64,000 bases of DNA, taken from assembly GCF_000702545.1 (NCBI RefSeq), contig NZ_JNIO01000002.1:62001-126000 (forward strand), given 5' to 3'. Positions 57,462 to 64,000 of this stretch are shown one piece after another. The stretch's first letter is position 1, and each line of letters begins with the position of its first letter. Below the pieces are notes generated by a model. The model did no database searches. It had not been told where the DNA came from and worked only from the letters and a program-made list of their open reading frames with translations. The stretch comes from Selenomonas sp. AB3002 (GTDB taxonomy: Bacteria; Bacillota; Negativicutes; Selenomonadales; Selenomonadaceae). The translations under genes and the position numbers were made by a program.

Positions 57462-58385
57462 TTATATAATCCTTTTGAGGGGACTATCTATGAAATTCCT
57501 GCCCGCCTCCACGTATTTCAGCGCCTGCCTTTCGGACTTGTGGCGGGTGTGGTGCATGATGGCGGGAAGGCTGGCACCACTCCGTGAGGCTTCGGTGGCG
57601 AAACCGCGCCTCAGGGAGTGGCCGCTGAACTGGCTTTCATCGTAGCCCAGGCGGGCTGCGTATCGCTTAACTATCTCTGCCACGGTGCGGGGGCTGATGG
57701 CCTTACCGCTTAGATTTGCCCGCAGGTCGATGGACTGGAAGATGGGACCCCGCTGGAGGTGGGCGGCGCTCAGCCATGCCATGAGGGCGCGGACAGGACA
57801 AAGCTGTGGTTCTTCAGCGTAGGGCAGGGCGATTTCAGTGCCCTTCCCCTGCTGGTCAGCTTTGGAGCGTGGCAGGAGCAGCACTGCCCCAGCGCCGGTG
57901 AAGGTCAAATCCTCTGCTCGCACATTGGCAAGCTCGGAACGGCGGAGGGCTGCCGCGAAGCCCAGGAGCAGGAGCGCCCTGTCCCGCAGGCCGGTTAAGC
58001 CGTGGAAAACATTCATGGCCATGAGGCGGCGCAGGTCTTCAACTCTGATGGGGGCCTTTACGGTCTGCCTCGTTCCTTTCTCCCGCTTTATGCCCGCCAG
58101 CGTCAGGCGGACGATGGAAGCATGGACGGGATTTTGCAGGTTTGCTTCTTCGTGGACTGCGCCGATAGCGGTGAGCCGCCTGGTGAGGGTGACGGGCTTT
58201 AGATCCTCCGCTTTGTCTGCCAGGTAGTTTGCCACCGTGGCGGGGGCGGCTGGGAGGCAGTCAAGGCCAAAGCGCTGGCAGTATGCCTCGAAGTCTGCCC
58301 AGTCGGCAGTGTACGCCCTCAGTGTATTCTCAGCTTTGGCTTTCGCCATATAGGAAAGAGCTTTTGTGCTCAGGTTCTCAGTCAT
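57462..58385 (-). CDS. Tyrosine recombinase/integrase
   Basis: This family cuts and rejoins DNA through a tyrosine. The 307-residue protein has the N-terminal SAM-like core-binding domain (about 1-105) and catalytic domain with arginine I in ALRRSEL, HSLRRG (H-x-x-R), HTRHKS, and the nucleophile tyrosine in ALKYVEAG. All catalytic residues are present. Length is typical of phage-like or XerC-like enzymes. It has a consensus promoter and RBS AAAGGAGG. It is flanked on both sides by the inverted RNA-like blocks. Confidence 0.93.
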   Translation of the reverse strand: MTENLSTKALSYMAKAKAENTLRAYTADWADFEAYCQRFGLDCLPAAPATVANYLADKAEDLKPVTLTRRLTAIGAVHEEANLQNPVHASIVRLTLAGIKREKGTRQTVKAPIRVEDLRRLMAMNVFHGLTGLRDRALLLLGFAAALRRSELANVRAEDLTFTGAGAVLLLPRSKADQQGKGTEIALPYAEEPQLCPVRALMAWLSAAHLQRGPIFQSIDLRANLSGKAISPRTVAEIVKRYAARLGYDESQFSGHSLRRGFATEASRSGASLPAIMHHTRHKSERQALKYVEAGRNFIDSPLKRII

Positions 58386-58417
58386 TTTGGTTGCCTCCTT
58401 TGCACTTCCTTTCCTAT

Positions 58418-58446
58418 ATTATATAACAGTACATTTGTTCTGTCAA
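58418..58446 (-). promoter_or_regulatory. Consensus promoter of the tyrosine recombinase
   Basis: On the minus strand a perfect -35 TTGACA (58441-58446) and perfect -10 TATAAT (58418-58423) are exactly 17 bases apart, so basal transcription should be strong unless repressed. A short AT-rich stretch separates it from the right RNA-like block. Confidence 0.85.
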
Positions 58447-58489
58447 TATGTCGAACCCCTTTATTATCAAGGGTTTGCTGGTGTTTTCA

Positions 58490-59352
58490 TTCCCCTGCCG
58501 CAACCTGGCAATAGGAGGCTGCGGGGGCGGTCAAGGGTGGCTGAAAGCCACCGCCAATGGCGGCGCAGCCCTTGACGGTCCCGCCCCTCTCGCCTCCGTA
58601 ACCTATAAGCTGGTCTGCCCCCGGCGGACACCTCCGCCGGGCTTATCAGTTTTATGGCGTTCTGGATCAGCAGGGCCAGCGTTCCCCGCTTTGCCGATGC
58701 GCGACCAATAGAAAGATGGTGCGTACTGGCACGGGTGAAGGGTGGGCTGAATGGCGTAGCGAAGCGGAGACAGAACCCCACCCTGAACCGGTGCCCTGGC
58801 AAAGTGAGCAGGGGTAATGAGGGAGCCCCGACTGGAGGGGGAGGCGGCCTACCTGCCCGGAAAGAGGGTGACGAAGGAGCCCCCGGGCAGGCAGGCCACC
58901 GAAGCCGGAAGGAGGGCGACCGGGTGAAATACGGCAAGCACGCCAGCACTGGCGGGGCGTAGTTGGCAGCGATGCTGCCGCCGAGCACTGACATGGCTGG
59001 GGTGCTGTCCGGCAAGAAAAACAGCCAGCAGAAAAGGCCCGCCGTGATGGCGGGCCGGTGGCTTCGCAGGGCGAACTTGAGCGTGAAGCGCCTCTAGTCC
59101 TACGATAATGTTGGCTATCGGTGACGGGTGCCGCCCCCTCTCCCCTCCGCTTCTGTGTTCCGGCAATGATAGCCGTAAGGACATTATCGGAGGACGGAGG
59201 CGGGCCGGGCTTTGCGGTGAGAAGCGTGTCGGTGTGCGGCAGCGTGCCCCCAAGGACGGGGGCACCACAGGCCGCCATGGAAGGCCGTGCCCAGGAACGG
59301 GCACTATTTATGATATGCCCTCACGGACGAGGGCAACCACCGAACCCCATCA
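58490..59352. ncRNA. Large structured RNA-like block, right copy
   Basis: Read as reverse complement, this 0.86-kb block aligns along nearly its full length with 56321-57400, lacking one about 200-base section. Same order of hairpins, with compensated changes: CCTGCCCGG/CCGGGCAGG, GGGTGGG/CCCACCC, GGCTATC/GATAGCC, and the GTCAAGGG/CCCTTGAC end stem close to the recombinase promoter. On the minus strand it would be transcribed toward the recombinase gene; on the plus strand away from it toward the small ORF at 59410. No protein-coding frame is supported. Confidence 0.65.
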
Positions 59353-59409
59353 GCTTCGCTTTCAGCAAGTTTCGTTTAAGTCCTGCCCTTCCACAAGGCT
59401 GTTTGCCAA

Positions 59410-59580
59410 ATGCTCCCATATAAGGACTATAAACAACTCCTTTTTATTGCTGACGGGGCTGAACTTGAGACTTTTTGTACCTGTCGGAGCGTAGTCTTCG
59501 CTGGAAAGCAAGATGCCGAGGCGTTTTGCAATAACCTAGATTTCGTCAACAGTGTATTTAAACAGGCCGTTTTTGATTAA
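59410..59580 (+). CDS. Possible small protein next to the right RNA-like block
   Basis: An ATG at 59410 opens a 56-residue frame ending at TAA 59578-59580. The product starts MLPYKDYKQLLFIADGAELE, contains three cysteines (two close together in TFCTCRS) and ends NSVFKQAVFD. The amino-acid composition is protein-like, but the upstream AAGG is a weak ribosome binding site and I recognise no family. It lies 57 bases beyond the right RNA-like block, on the strand that reads out of that block. Confidence 0.35.
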   Translation: MLPYKDYKQLLFIADGAELETFCTCRSVVFAGKQDAEAFCNNLDFVNSVFKQAVFD

Positions 59581-59596
59581 CTTTTTCATCAATCCT

Positions 59597-60151
59597 TTAT
59601 ACTGCCAATTTCAAAAGAAAACTGCTGTACGCGCTATTCTTTATGGAACTAATGTATTTTCCAATCAAGGACATCTTCTTATAATTTTCATGCTCAACTA
59701 CAATAATAGGTATTTCTTTCAGATACTCTGTAGAATTAAGCACCATATCCCATAATTTCAATACTCGATAATTTTTCTTCAGCACGACAACGGCAGGCTC
59801 TTCAAGATTGTTCTTTTCAAAAAATCGACAATCATTTTCGCCGCAAACACAAAAGTCTTCCATTTCGGATTTTATTCTCTGCAATGTCTTCTCATATAGA
59901 ACCACTCTGTTTTCCGTCAGGAAAACAAATAAAGGAAATCCTAGGTCAGCGGCGTAGCATATTATACCGCATAACTGCTCCATACCATTGTCATGTTCAC
60001 TATCCAGCATTATACCTCTCTCATGACTTATAAAATCGAACTGCTCCAAATACCTTTCACCAATTCTATGAGCATTCCTCTTCACATAATCAGCAAGGTA
60101 ATCATCCCCTCTAGTCCTTATCTTTTCAACGTATGTATCAAGATATCGCAT
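59597..60151 (-). CDS. Z1-domain-like fragment, possibly truncated
   Basis: The 184-residue product resembles the N-terminal part of the Z1 domain of restriction-associated helicase-like proteins: RGIMLDSEHDNGMEQLCGIICYAADLGFPLFVFL aligns with their phosphate-binding region, and AVVVLKKNYRVLKLWDMVLNS with their next conserved block. The expected GKT of the P-loop is absent (DSEHDNGME), and full Z1 proteins are several times longer, so this is either a remnant or a specialised short form. The similarity is recalled, not computed. It follows the HNH gene on the same strand, in an AT-rich stretch. Confidence 0.5.
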   Translation of the reverse strand: MRYLDTYVEKIRTRGDDYLADYVKRNAHRIGERYLEQFDFISHERGIMLDSEHDNGMEQLCGIICYAADLGFPLFVFLTENRVVLYEKTLQRIKSEMEDFCVCGENDCRFFEKNNLEEPAVVVLKKNYRVLKLWDMVLNSTEYLKEIPIIVVEHENYKKMSLIGKYISSIKNSAYSSFLLKLAV

Positions 60152-60202
60152 AGTTTCTGCCCCACTCCTTTTCCTGCATTTCCTTATGAAAAAAGGGGGA
60201 TT

Positions 60203-60958
60203 CTATACCCCCATAAATAAATCTTCAAATTCTTCTTTGCCTAAAATAAAACCACATTTTGCCAGCCTGTCCTTACGCTCTTCATAAATGCCATCAATCA
60301 TCAGACGGCGTTCTTCCTTTATCCCCAGGTGAATTTTCCTGTGGCAGATGGGGCAAAGGGAAATGAGATTGGCGTAAACATCAAGGCTGCTGGAAAATCT
60401 TTCCTGTAACTTCAAAGGGATTATATGGTGTGCCTCCATGTACTGGTGCCCAGTGCTGGCGGCAGTGAAGGTGGCATGGCCGTGGTCTATGTCACAAGCG
60501 TAGTTTGCCAAAGCAACAGTCTGGGTTCTCATTATGCCAGAGCGCTTCCAAATTTTGTACTCCACTTTAACAGGCTTTTCCAGTTTCATGGGAGTATCCA
60601 ATGTCTTCACATCAATAGCGCTGTATTCATGGAACATATCTCCTGTGGCAAATTTACGGTAACAGTTGAAACCTGAACTATACATTCTGTGCCCGGTTCT
60701 GTCCATTGCGGAAAATTTTGGGTCTGATTTCAGTTTTTGCCAGACAGCATCAAGCTCTTCTATGGTGCCGATTTCGTAGATTGATTCTTCCACCAGCCCC
60801 ATTTCTTTCATGCACTGGGAAACTTTTTTCAGCCCTCGTTTATAGTTGTACTCTGAACCAGATGATAACTTCTTGACCTCTAGTATATAACGACTGAAAT
60901 ATTCTTTTATATTTGCCGGAGAAGATATTGCCAGGGGGACTTGGTTCATTTCCTGCAT
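60203..60958 (-). CDS. HNH endonuclease
   Basis: The 251-residue protein has a C-terminal HNH domain: CDIDHGHATF, EAHHIIPLKL (the catalytic histidine), NLISLCPICHRKIHLG with the asparagine and second cysteine pair and the final histidine. The N-terminal part (about 1-150) is unassigned and helical, with a KLEKPVKVEYKIWKRSG stretch just before the nuclease. HNH domains of this form occur in restriction enzymes. ATG follows AGGAGGAGC. It is the middle gene of three on the same strand in the accessory element. Confidence 0.85.
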   Translation of the reverse strand: MQEMNQVPLAISSPANIKEYFSRYILEVKKLSSGSEYNYKRGLKKVSQCMKEMGLVEESIYEIGTIEELDAVWQKLKSDPKFSAMDRTGHRMYSSGFNCYRKFATGDMFHEYSAIDVKTLDTPMKLEKPVKVEYKIWKRSGIMRTQTVALANYACDIDHGHATFTAASTGHQYMEAHHIIPLKLQERFSSSLDVYANLISLCPICHRKIHLGIKEERRLMIDGIYEERKDRLAKCGFILGKEEFEDLFMGV

Positions 60959-60992
60959 CTTGCTCCTCCTATTTTTCCCTTGTTTTACTCTA

Positions 60993-61346
60993 TCAACGAA
61001 TCTTGAATCCCTTCACATGGTAGCCATACTCTTCAAATATCCATGCAGGTATGTCTTTTTCTTCAATGCCGTCAGGAATACCAACAGCATTGGACAAACC
61101 ATATTCGTACAGAATCTCCTCGTACTCTTCTCCTTCCTCAATGTCGATATCCCACTCAATATCATACGCTTGGCAACTGTATGAAGGCAAGTCAAACCAA
61201 TCAGCTGGAGAACTTGACTTATGTGAGAGTGCGCAAATTTCAAAGTCACCGAAAACACAATCCTTGCATTCGTCCAGCCCAATATGATTCTTGCAATACT
61301 CATGTAGCAAATTAGCCGCTTCTGTTACCCTTTGAGTTTCTGTCAT
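60993..61346 (-). CDS. Hypothetical cysteine-containing acidic protein
   Basis: I do not recognise this family. The 117-residue protein is acidic, with CKDCVFGDFEICALSH as a possible metal site, aromatic clusters (DWFDLPSYSCQAYDIEWD) and a C-terminal helix pair rich in glutamate. Such short proteins are frequent in phage and integrated elements. The gap to the HNH gene is 34 bases, so cotranscription is likely. The ribosome binding site is weak. Confidence 0.6.
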   Translation of the reverse strand: MTETQRVTEAANLLHEYCKNHIGLDECKDCVFGDFEICALSHKSSSPADWFDLPSYSCQAYDIEWDIDIEEGEEYEEILYEYGLSNAVGIPDGIEEKDIPAWIFEEYGYHVKGFKIR

Positions 61347-61401
61347 TCTTATGTACCCGCTTTATAATGAATATTATCAGCTTGCCATACTAATCAATAC
61401 T

Positions 61402-62391
61402 TCACCACCTGCTGTTGACCAGCGCCGCCGCTTTATCTCCAGTCAGAGGATAATTTTCTGTCAGCTGCTTAATAACAGCGTCCTTGCTTAAATTCATTTT
61501 TTTCAGCATTGACACAGTCATCAAAATTCCTTCATTGAAGCCTTCACTCCGGCCTTCCTCGCGACCAGCGTTAAGCCCCTCATTGCGAGCGTCTGTCTTC
61601 ATATCTTCAATGGCCTTGCACACGTTGACCTCCCCCTCTCCCACGGGAATATTGAAATCTACTCCGGAACAAATGCTGATGGTCTGGGCCGCCAGCCTAT
61701 CTAGCTTCTTATAGTTCTCGTTTTCATCCAGCAGTTTCTTCAATTCGTCCTTATCTGTGGAGTGCTTGATGAATTTCAGCACTTCCTTCAGGTCTGACTT
61801 AAAGGTGTCCAGCTCCATATCGCTCATACGAGCGGGGGACACCAGATTTACTTTGTAGTCTGCGGCGTACTCCATCAGGCGGGGATTTACGTCCTCCTGA
61901 TACATTTCCCGCAATCTCAGAGGTGCCTCCCAGCTTTCAGTCCCCCAATGTATTACCATGGTAATCACCGGCAACAGCCTGTCCTCGCTGTGAAAGCCGC
62001 TCAGGAACTCGCCTTCATCTTTGCCCATGTCTCCCGCCTGACGGTGGGATTTGGCGGTGGCCTTAACTTGTTCCATTAGGGTCATGGCATCGTATAGCAT
62101 ATTCCTTACGGCCATAGCCCCATGAACTTTCCCCTGATTTTCCACGCCCAATATACAATAAGCCGCCTGCCCATCAGTCTTCAAGACCATTTTCAGCAGG
62201 TCACGCTCTTTCTGCTTTGGGATAGTGGCCCCATCCTTGCCGAAGGGCAGGGCAATGCTGGTGGTGGACATTTCCCGCAGATTCTTCGGGTCAATGACTT
62301 CCTCGCCCCTGAATAGTGCCCCGTTGAAGACATCGGCGAATTGCTCCGGCTGTTTCATGTATTCATGCGTAATGGAATCTTTAACGCCCAA
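61402..62391 (-). CDS. Rpn-family PD-(D/E)XK nuclease/transposase-like protein
   Basis: The 329-residue protein resembles the Rpn (recombination-promoting nuclease, PDDEXK) family: MKQPEQFADVFNGALFRGEEVIDPKNL at the start, CILGVENQGKVHGAMAVRNMLYD with the central E-x-Q nuclease motif, and LPVITMVIHWGTESWEAPLRLREM. Its C-terminus has the repeated EEGRSEGFNEG helix typical of these proteins, followed by a stretch like the C-terminal homodimer motif. The predicted start is TTG; a downstream ATG is possible. Such genes are often present in several copies. Confidence 0.75.
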   Translation of the reverse strand: MGVKDSITHEYMKQPEQFADVFNGALFRGEEVIDPKNLREMSTTSIALPFGKDGATIPKQKERDLLKMVLKTDGQAAYCILGVENQGKVHGAMAVRNMLYDAMTLMEQVKATAKSHRQAGDMGKDEGEFLSGFHSEDRLLPVITMVIHWGTESWEAPLRLREMYQEDVNPRLMEYAADYKVNLVSPARMSDMELDTFKSDLKEVLKFIKHSTDKDELKKLLDENENYKKLDRLAAQTISICSGVDFNIPVGEGEVNVCKAIEDMKTDARNEGLNAGREEGRSEGFNEGILMTVSMLKKMNLSKDAVIKQLTENYPLTGDKAAALVNSRW

Positions 62392-62473
62392 AATCTCAGC
62401 CCCCGTTTCTTTTCATCCTTGTCTATATTTTATGACTTTGGCATTCAAAAGGCAATATTTCCTCATAATAAAA

Positions 62474-62492
62474 GACCGGCATAACGCCGGCC
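62474..62492 (-). terminator. Terminator after the YvrJ gene
   Basis: On the minus strand CCGGC-GTTAT-GCCGG with flanking pairs is followed by TCTTTTATT. It lies directly after the YvrJ stop. Confidence 0.7.
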
Positions 62493-62495
62493 CCA

Positions 62496-62660
62496 TTATT
62501 TTGCTTTACGCTCCCGCTCCATAGCCTGCAGAAACTCCGTCAATTTTGCAATCTCCCCGCTCAGCCTGTCCATGGACTTCTGGAAGCTGGTAAGCAAATA
62601 GAAGGTAACCACAATGGGGAACCCCACCGTGGAAATCGCCGTGAGTGCCGTCTGCTCCAT
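62496..62660 (-). CDS. YvrJ-family small membrane protein
   Basis: A 54-residue frame from ATG 62660 to TAA 62496-62498 encodes MEQTALTAISTVGFPIVVTF, then YLLTSFQKSM and a charged helix. This is the YvrJ pattern: one TM segment followed by a short amphipathic coiled coil. GAGG lies just before the start. YvrJ genes usually follow DUF1659 and DUF2922 genes; here a DUF2922 remnant lies immediately upstream. The function is unknown. Confidence 0.8.
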   Translation of the reverse strand: MEQTALTAISTVGFPIVVTFYLLTSFQKSMDRLSGEIAKLTEFLQAMERERKAK

Positions 62661-62722
62661 TACCTCACCCCCTACAAGAAAAGCCCCGATTTCTCGGGGC
62701 CTCCCTTATCCTCCGCCTAGCT

Positions 62723-62876
62723 CACGCCAGTTCCTCGCGATCGCTGATGCGGATATAGGCTTCCTTGATTTCCGTGGCCTGCTCCCCGCCTACGGAAACG
62801 GCCTTCTTGTCAATCATCTTCTGCATGACGGTCCTGACCGCTGCGTCAGTCAGCCCCGGCGCGGGATCCTGAAGAG
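62723..62876 (-). pseudogene. C-terminal remnant of a DUF2922 gene
   Basis: Reading upstream from the TGA at 62723-62725 gives LQDPAPGLTDAAVRTVMQKM, then a stretch of short strands with KAVSVGGEQATEIKEAYIRI, matching the C-terminal half of DUF2922 proteins. The frame runs into the integrase remnant near 62876, so its 5' half has been lost at that junction. It keeps its usual place before yvrJ. Confidence 0.65.
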
Positions 62877-63517
62877 TAGTGGATCATACTCACAGAATAC
62901 GTCACAGGCGCCCGCATGGGCGAAATCCTGGCCCTCCGCTGGGAAGATATCCACCTGGAAAAAGACAGCAATGGGCGCGTAGTATCCGGCACCCTCCACA
63001 TTGCCCACACACTCTCCACTGGCCACAAAGGAAAAGAGGACAAAAAAGCCCCCTGTTCCTTGGCCCGCCAAAAACAGCCCAGGGCGACCGGGTGCTGGCG
63101 CTGCCCCTCTACTATTGCCAGGAAATCCAGCACTACCGCAAAGTGCAGCTGGAAAAGCGCCTGACAGTGCCCGACTGGCAGGACACAAACTTTGTCTTCA
63201 CCACCAAAAAAGGAGCTCCTATCCGTCCCAACCGCCTCAGCAACTACTTTGGCAGCCTCCGCAGGAAACTTGGCATCAAGAGCACTTTCCACATGCTACG
63301 GCACGACATGGCCAGCCGCATGAAAAACTCCAGCCAGTTCGACCTGAAGGACATCCAGACCCAGCTGGGCCACAGCTCCATCAACATCACCATGGATATC
63401 TACACCCATATCGACAACGAAGCCCAGCAAACCAAAGTCAGCACCTGGCTGGAAGAAGACCTGACCGAACTGATGGAGGACACCAGCAAAAACAACGCCT
63501 CCCAAAAATCCTCCTGA
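62877..63517 (+). pseudogene. Truncated and frameshifted tyrosine integrase
   Basis: The first frame reads ILTEYVTGARMGEILALRWE, continuing to GHKGKEDKK; the second takes over with GPPKTAQGDRVLALP and runs through TFHMLRHDMASRM, LGHSSINITMDIYTHID to the stop at 63517. Together these are the catalytic domain of a phage-type integrase: the arginine in GARMGE, HxLR-like in HMLRHD, and the tyrosine in IYTH. The N-terminal half is missing. The break between frames coincides with an A6 run near 63045-63050, a typical slippage site. The gene reads toward the right direct repeat, the normal position of an integrase next to att. Confidence 0.8.
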
Positions 63518-63592
63518 CCTCTGGCTATACACTGGCTACACATCAGCCAAAAAGCCATAAAAAAAGCCCTGCGAGAATCCCATGCAGGGCTT

Positions 63593-63602
63593 GTCCCTAA
63601 AG
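63593..63602. repeat. Inverted copy of the att repeat start
   Basis: GTCCCTAAAG here is the exact reverse complement of CTTTAGGGAC at 63645-63654, the first ten bases of the right 16-bp repeat, giving an inverted pair 42 bases apart. This is the pattern expected of core-type integrase binding sites. Confidence 0.5.
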
Positions 63603-63644
63603 GATTTTTCCACCCCAACCAAATATTAGGCAGGGTAAAATCAA

Positions 63645-63660
63645 CTTTAGGGACGGATTA
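63645..63660 (+). repeat. Right 16-bp direct repeat (putative att site)
   Basis: CTTTAGGGACGGATTA is identical to 55980-55995 and lies 128 bases beyond the integrase remnant stop and 54 bases before the glmU stop codon. Confidence 0.7.
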
Positions 63661-63714
63661 GATTTAGATTTAAATTTGCTGAAAGAAAAATGGAATTCCA
63701 AGGCTTGAAAGCAA

Positions 63715-64000
<286 letters not shown>

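Larger units (their letters stand above)
55980..63660. mobile_element. Decayed integrated element bounded by 16-bp direct repeats
   Basis: About 7.7 kb between perfect direct repeats contains an intact tyrosine recombinase, a truncated frameshifted integrase at the right end, nuclease-like genes, a YvrJ gene and a DUF2922 remnant, and two large non-coding inverted blocks. It replaces the spacer between two core genes. Base composition is mixed: very GC-rich in the RNA-like blocks, AT-richer in 59550-61400. I infer an old integration followed by loss of most genes and entry of further elements. Confidence 0.6.

Noticed and set aside
56321-59352. Group I or group II intron as explanation of the GC-rich blocks
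   Set aside because: No reverse transcriptase or homing endonuclease lies inside, no group II domain V sequence is visible, and the blocks do not interrupt a gene.
58467-59494. Open frames of 100-200 codons in the right RNA-like block
   Set aside because: Same reasons as for the left block; none has a convincing ribosome binding site, and similarity to frames in the left block follows from nucleotide conservation.
55980-63660. tRNA gene as integration target of the element
   Set aside because: Neither end shows a cloverleaf or T-loop sequence; the repeated 16-mer is intergenic.

Overview
The window comes from a diderm Firmicute of the class Negativicutes, most likely Selenomonadaceae (Selenomonas, Anaerovibrio or Mitsuokella-like). 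This is an inference. The ribosomal gene order, CIRCE/HrcA control, RNase Y, SpoVS, the infC-rpmI-rplT attenuator and AAGGAGG ribosome binding sites are Firmicute features. An RND efflux pump, Hfq and abundant secreted proteins fit a cell with an outer membrane. The core genes are GC-rich.

Layout. Positions 1-14900 hold the str-S10-spc ribosomal superoperon, all on the minus strand: an L7Ae-like protein, rpsL, rpsG, fusA, tuf, rpsJ through rplO, then secY, which leaves the window. 15190-19530 is a two-gene RND efflux operon. 19620-24720 is a minus-strand RNA-turnover and developmental cluster: RNase Y, an unknown protein, a YmdB-type phosphodiesterase, SpoVS, a PHP phosphoesterase and a P-loop/Asp23 protein. 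24900-31300 carries mixed housekeeping genes: a nucleoside kinase, an M48 protease, an AI-2E-type exporter, desulfoferrodoxin, and HtpG under a CIRCE element. 31480-37240 has a NitT/TauT-type ABC importer preceded on the same strand by four poorly known genes. 37370-42850 has tmcAL, a DUF815 ATPase, a ComEA-like protein, leuA and dut.

Two accessory regions stand out. The first, 42865-46800, is partly AT-rich. It carries a TPR protein, an unknown protein, and an overlapping AAA-ATPase/TOPRIM pair that resembles phage-defence modules. It sits between dut and the hfq-miaA-hydrolase operon. After it come thiN, an rRNA methylase gene, infC-rpmI-rplT with an L20-type leader and an ATT start codon, an orphan sensor, a CbbX-like ATPase and a secreted protein.

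The second accessory region, 55980-63660, is bounded by perfect 16-bp direct repeats and looks like a decayed integrated element. It holds a truncated, frameshifted integrase, a DUF2922 remnant, a YvrJ gene, an Rpn-type nuclease gene, a small HNH/Z1-like group, and an intact tyrosine recombinase. Two long GC-rich non-coding blocks of about 0.9-1.1 kb flank the recombinase in inverted orientation. They share many hairpins whose paired bases change together between the copies, so they are probably copies of a large structured RNA. One end of each copy carries four hexaloop hairpins whose loops contain GGA on one strand. This is the strongest candidate for an undescribed system in the window. glmU begins beyond the right end.
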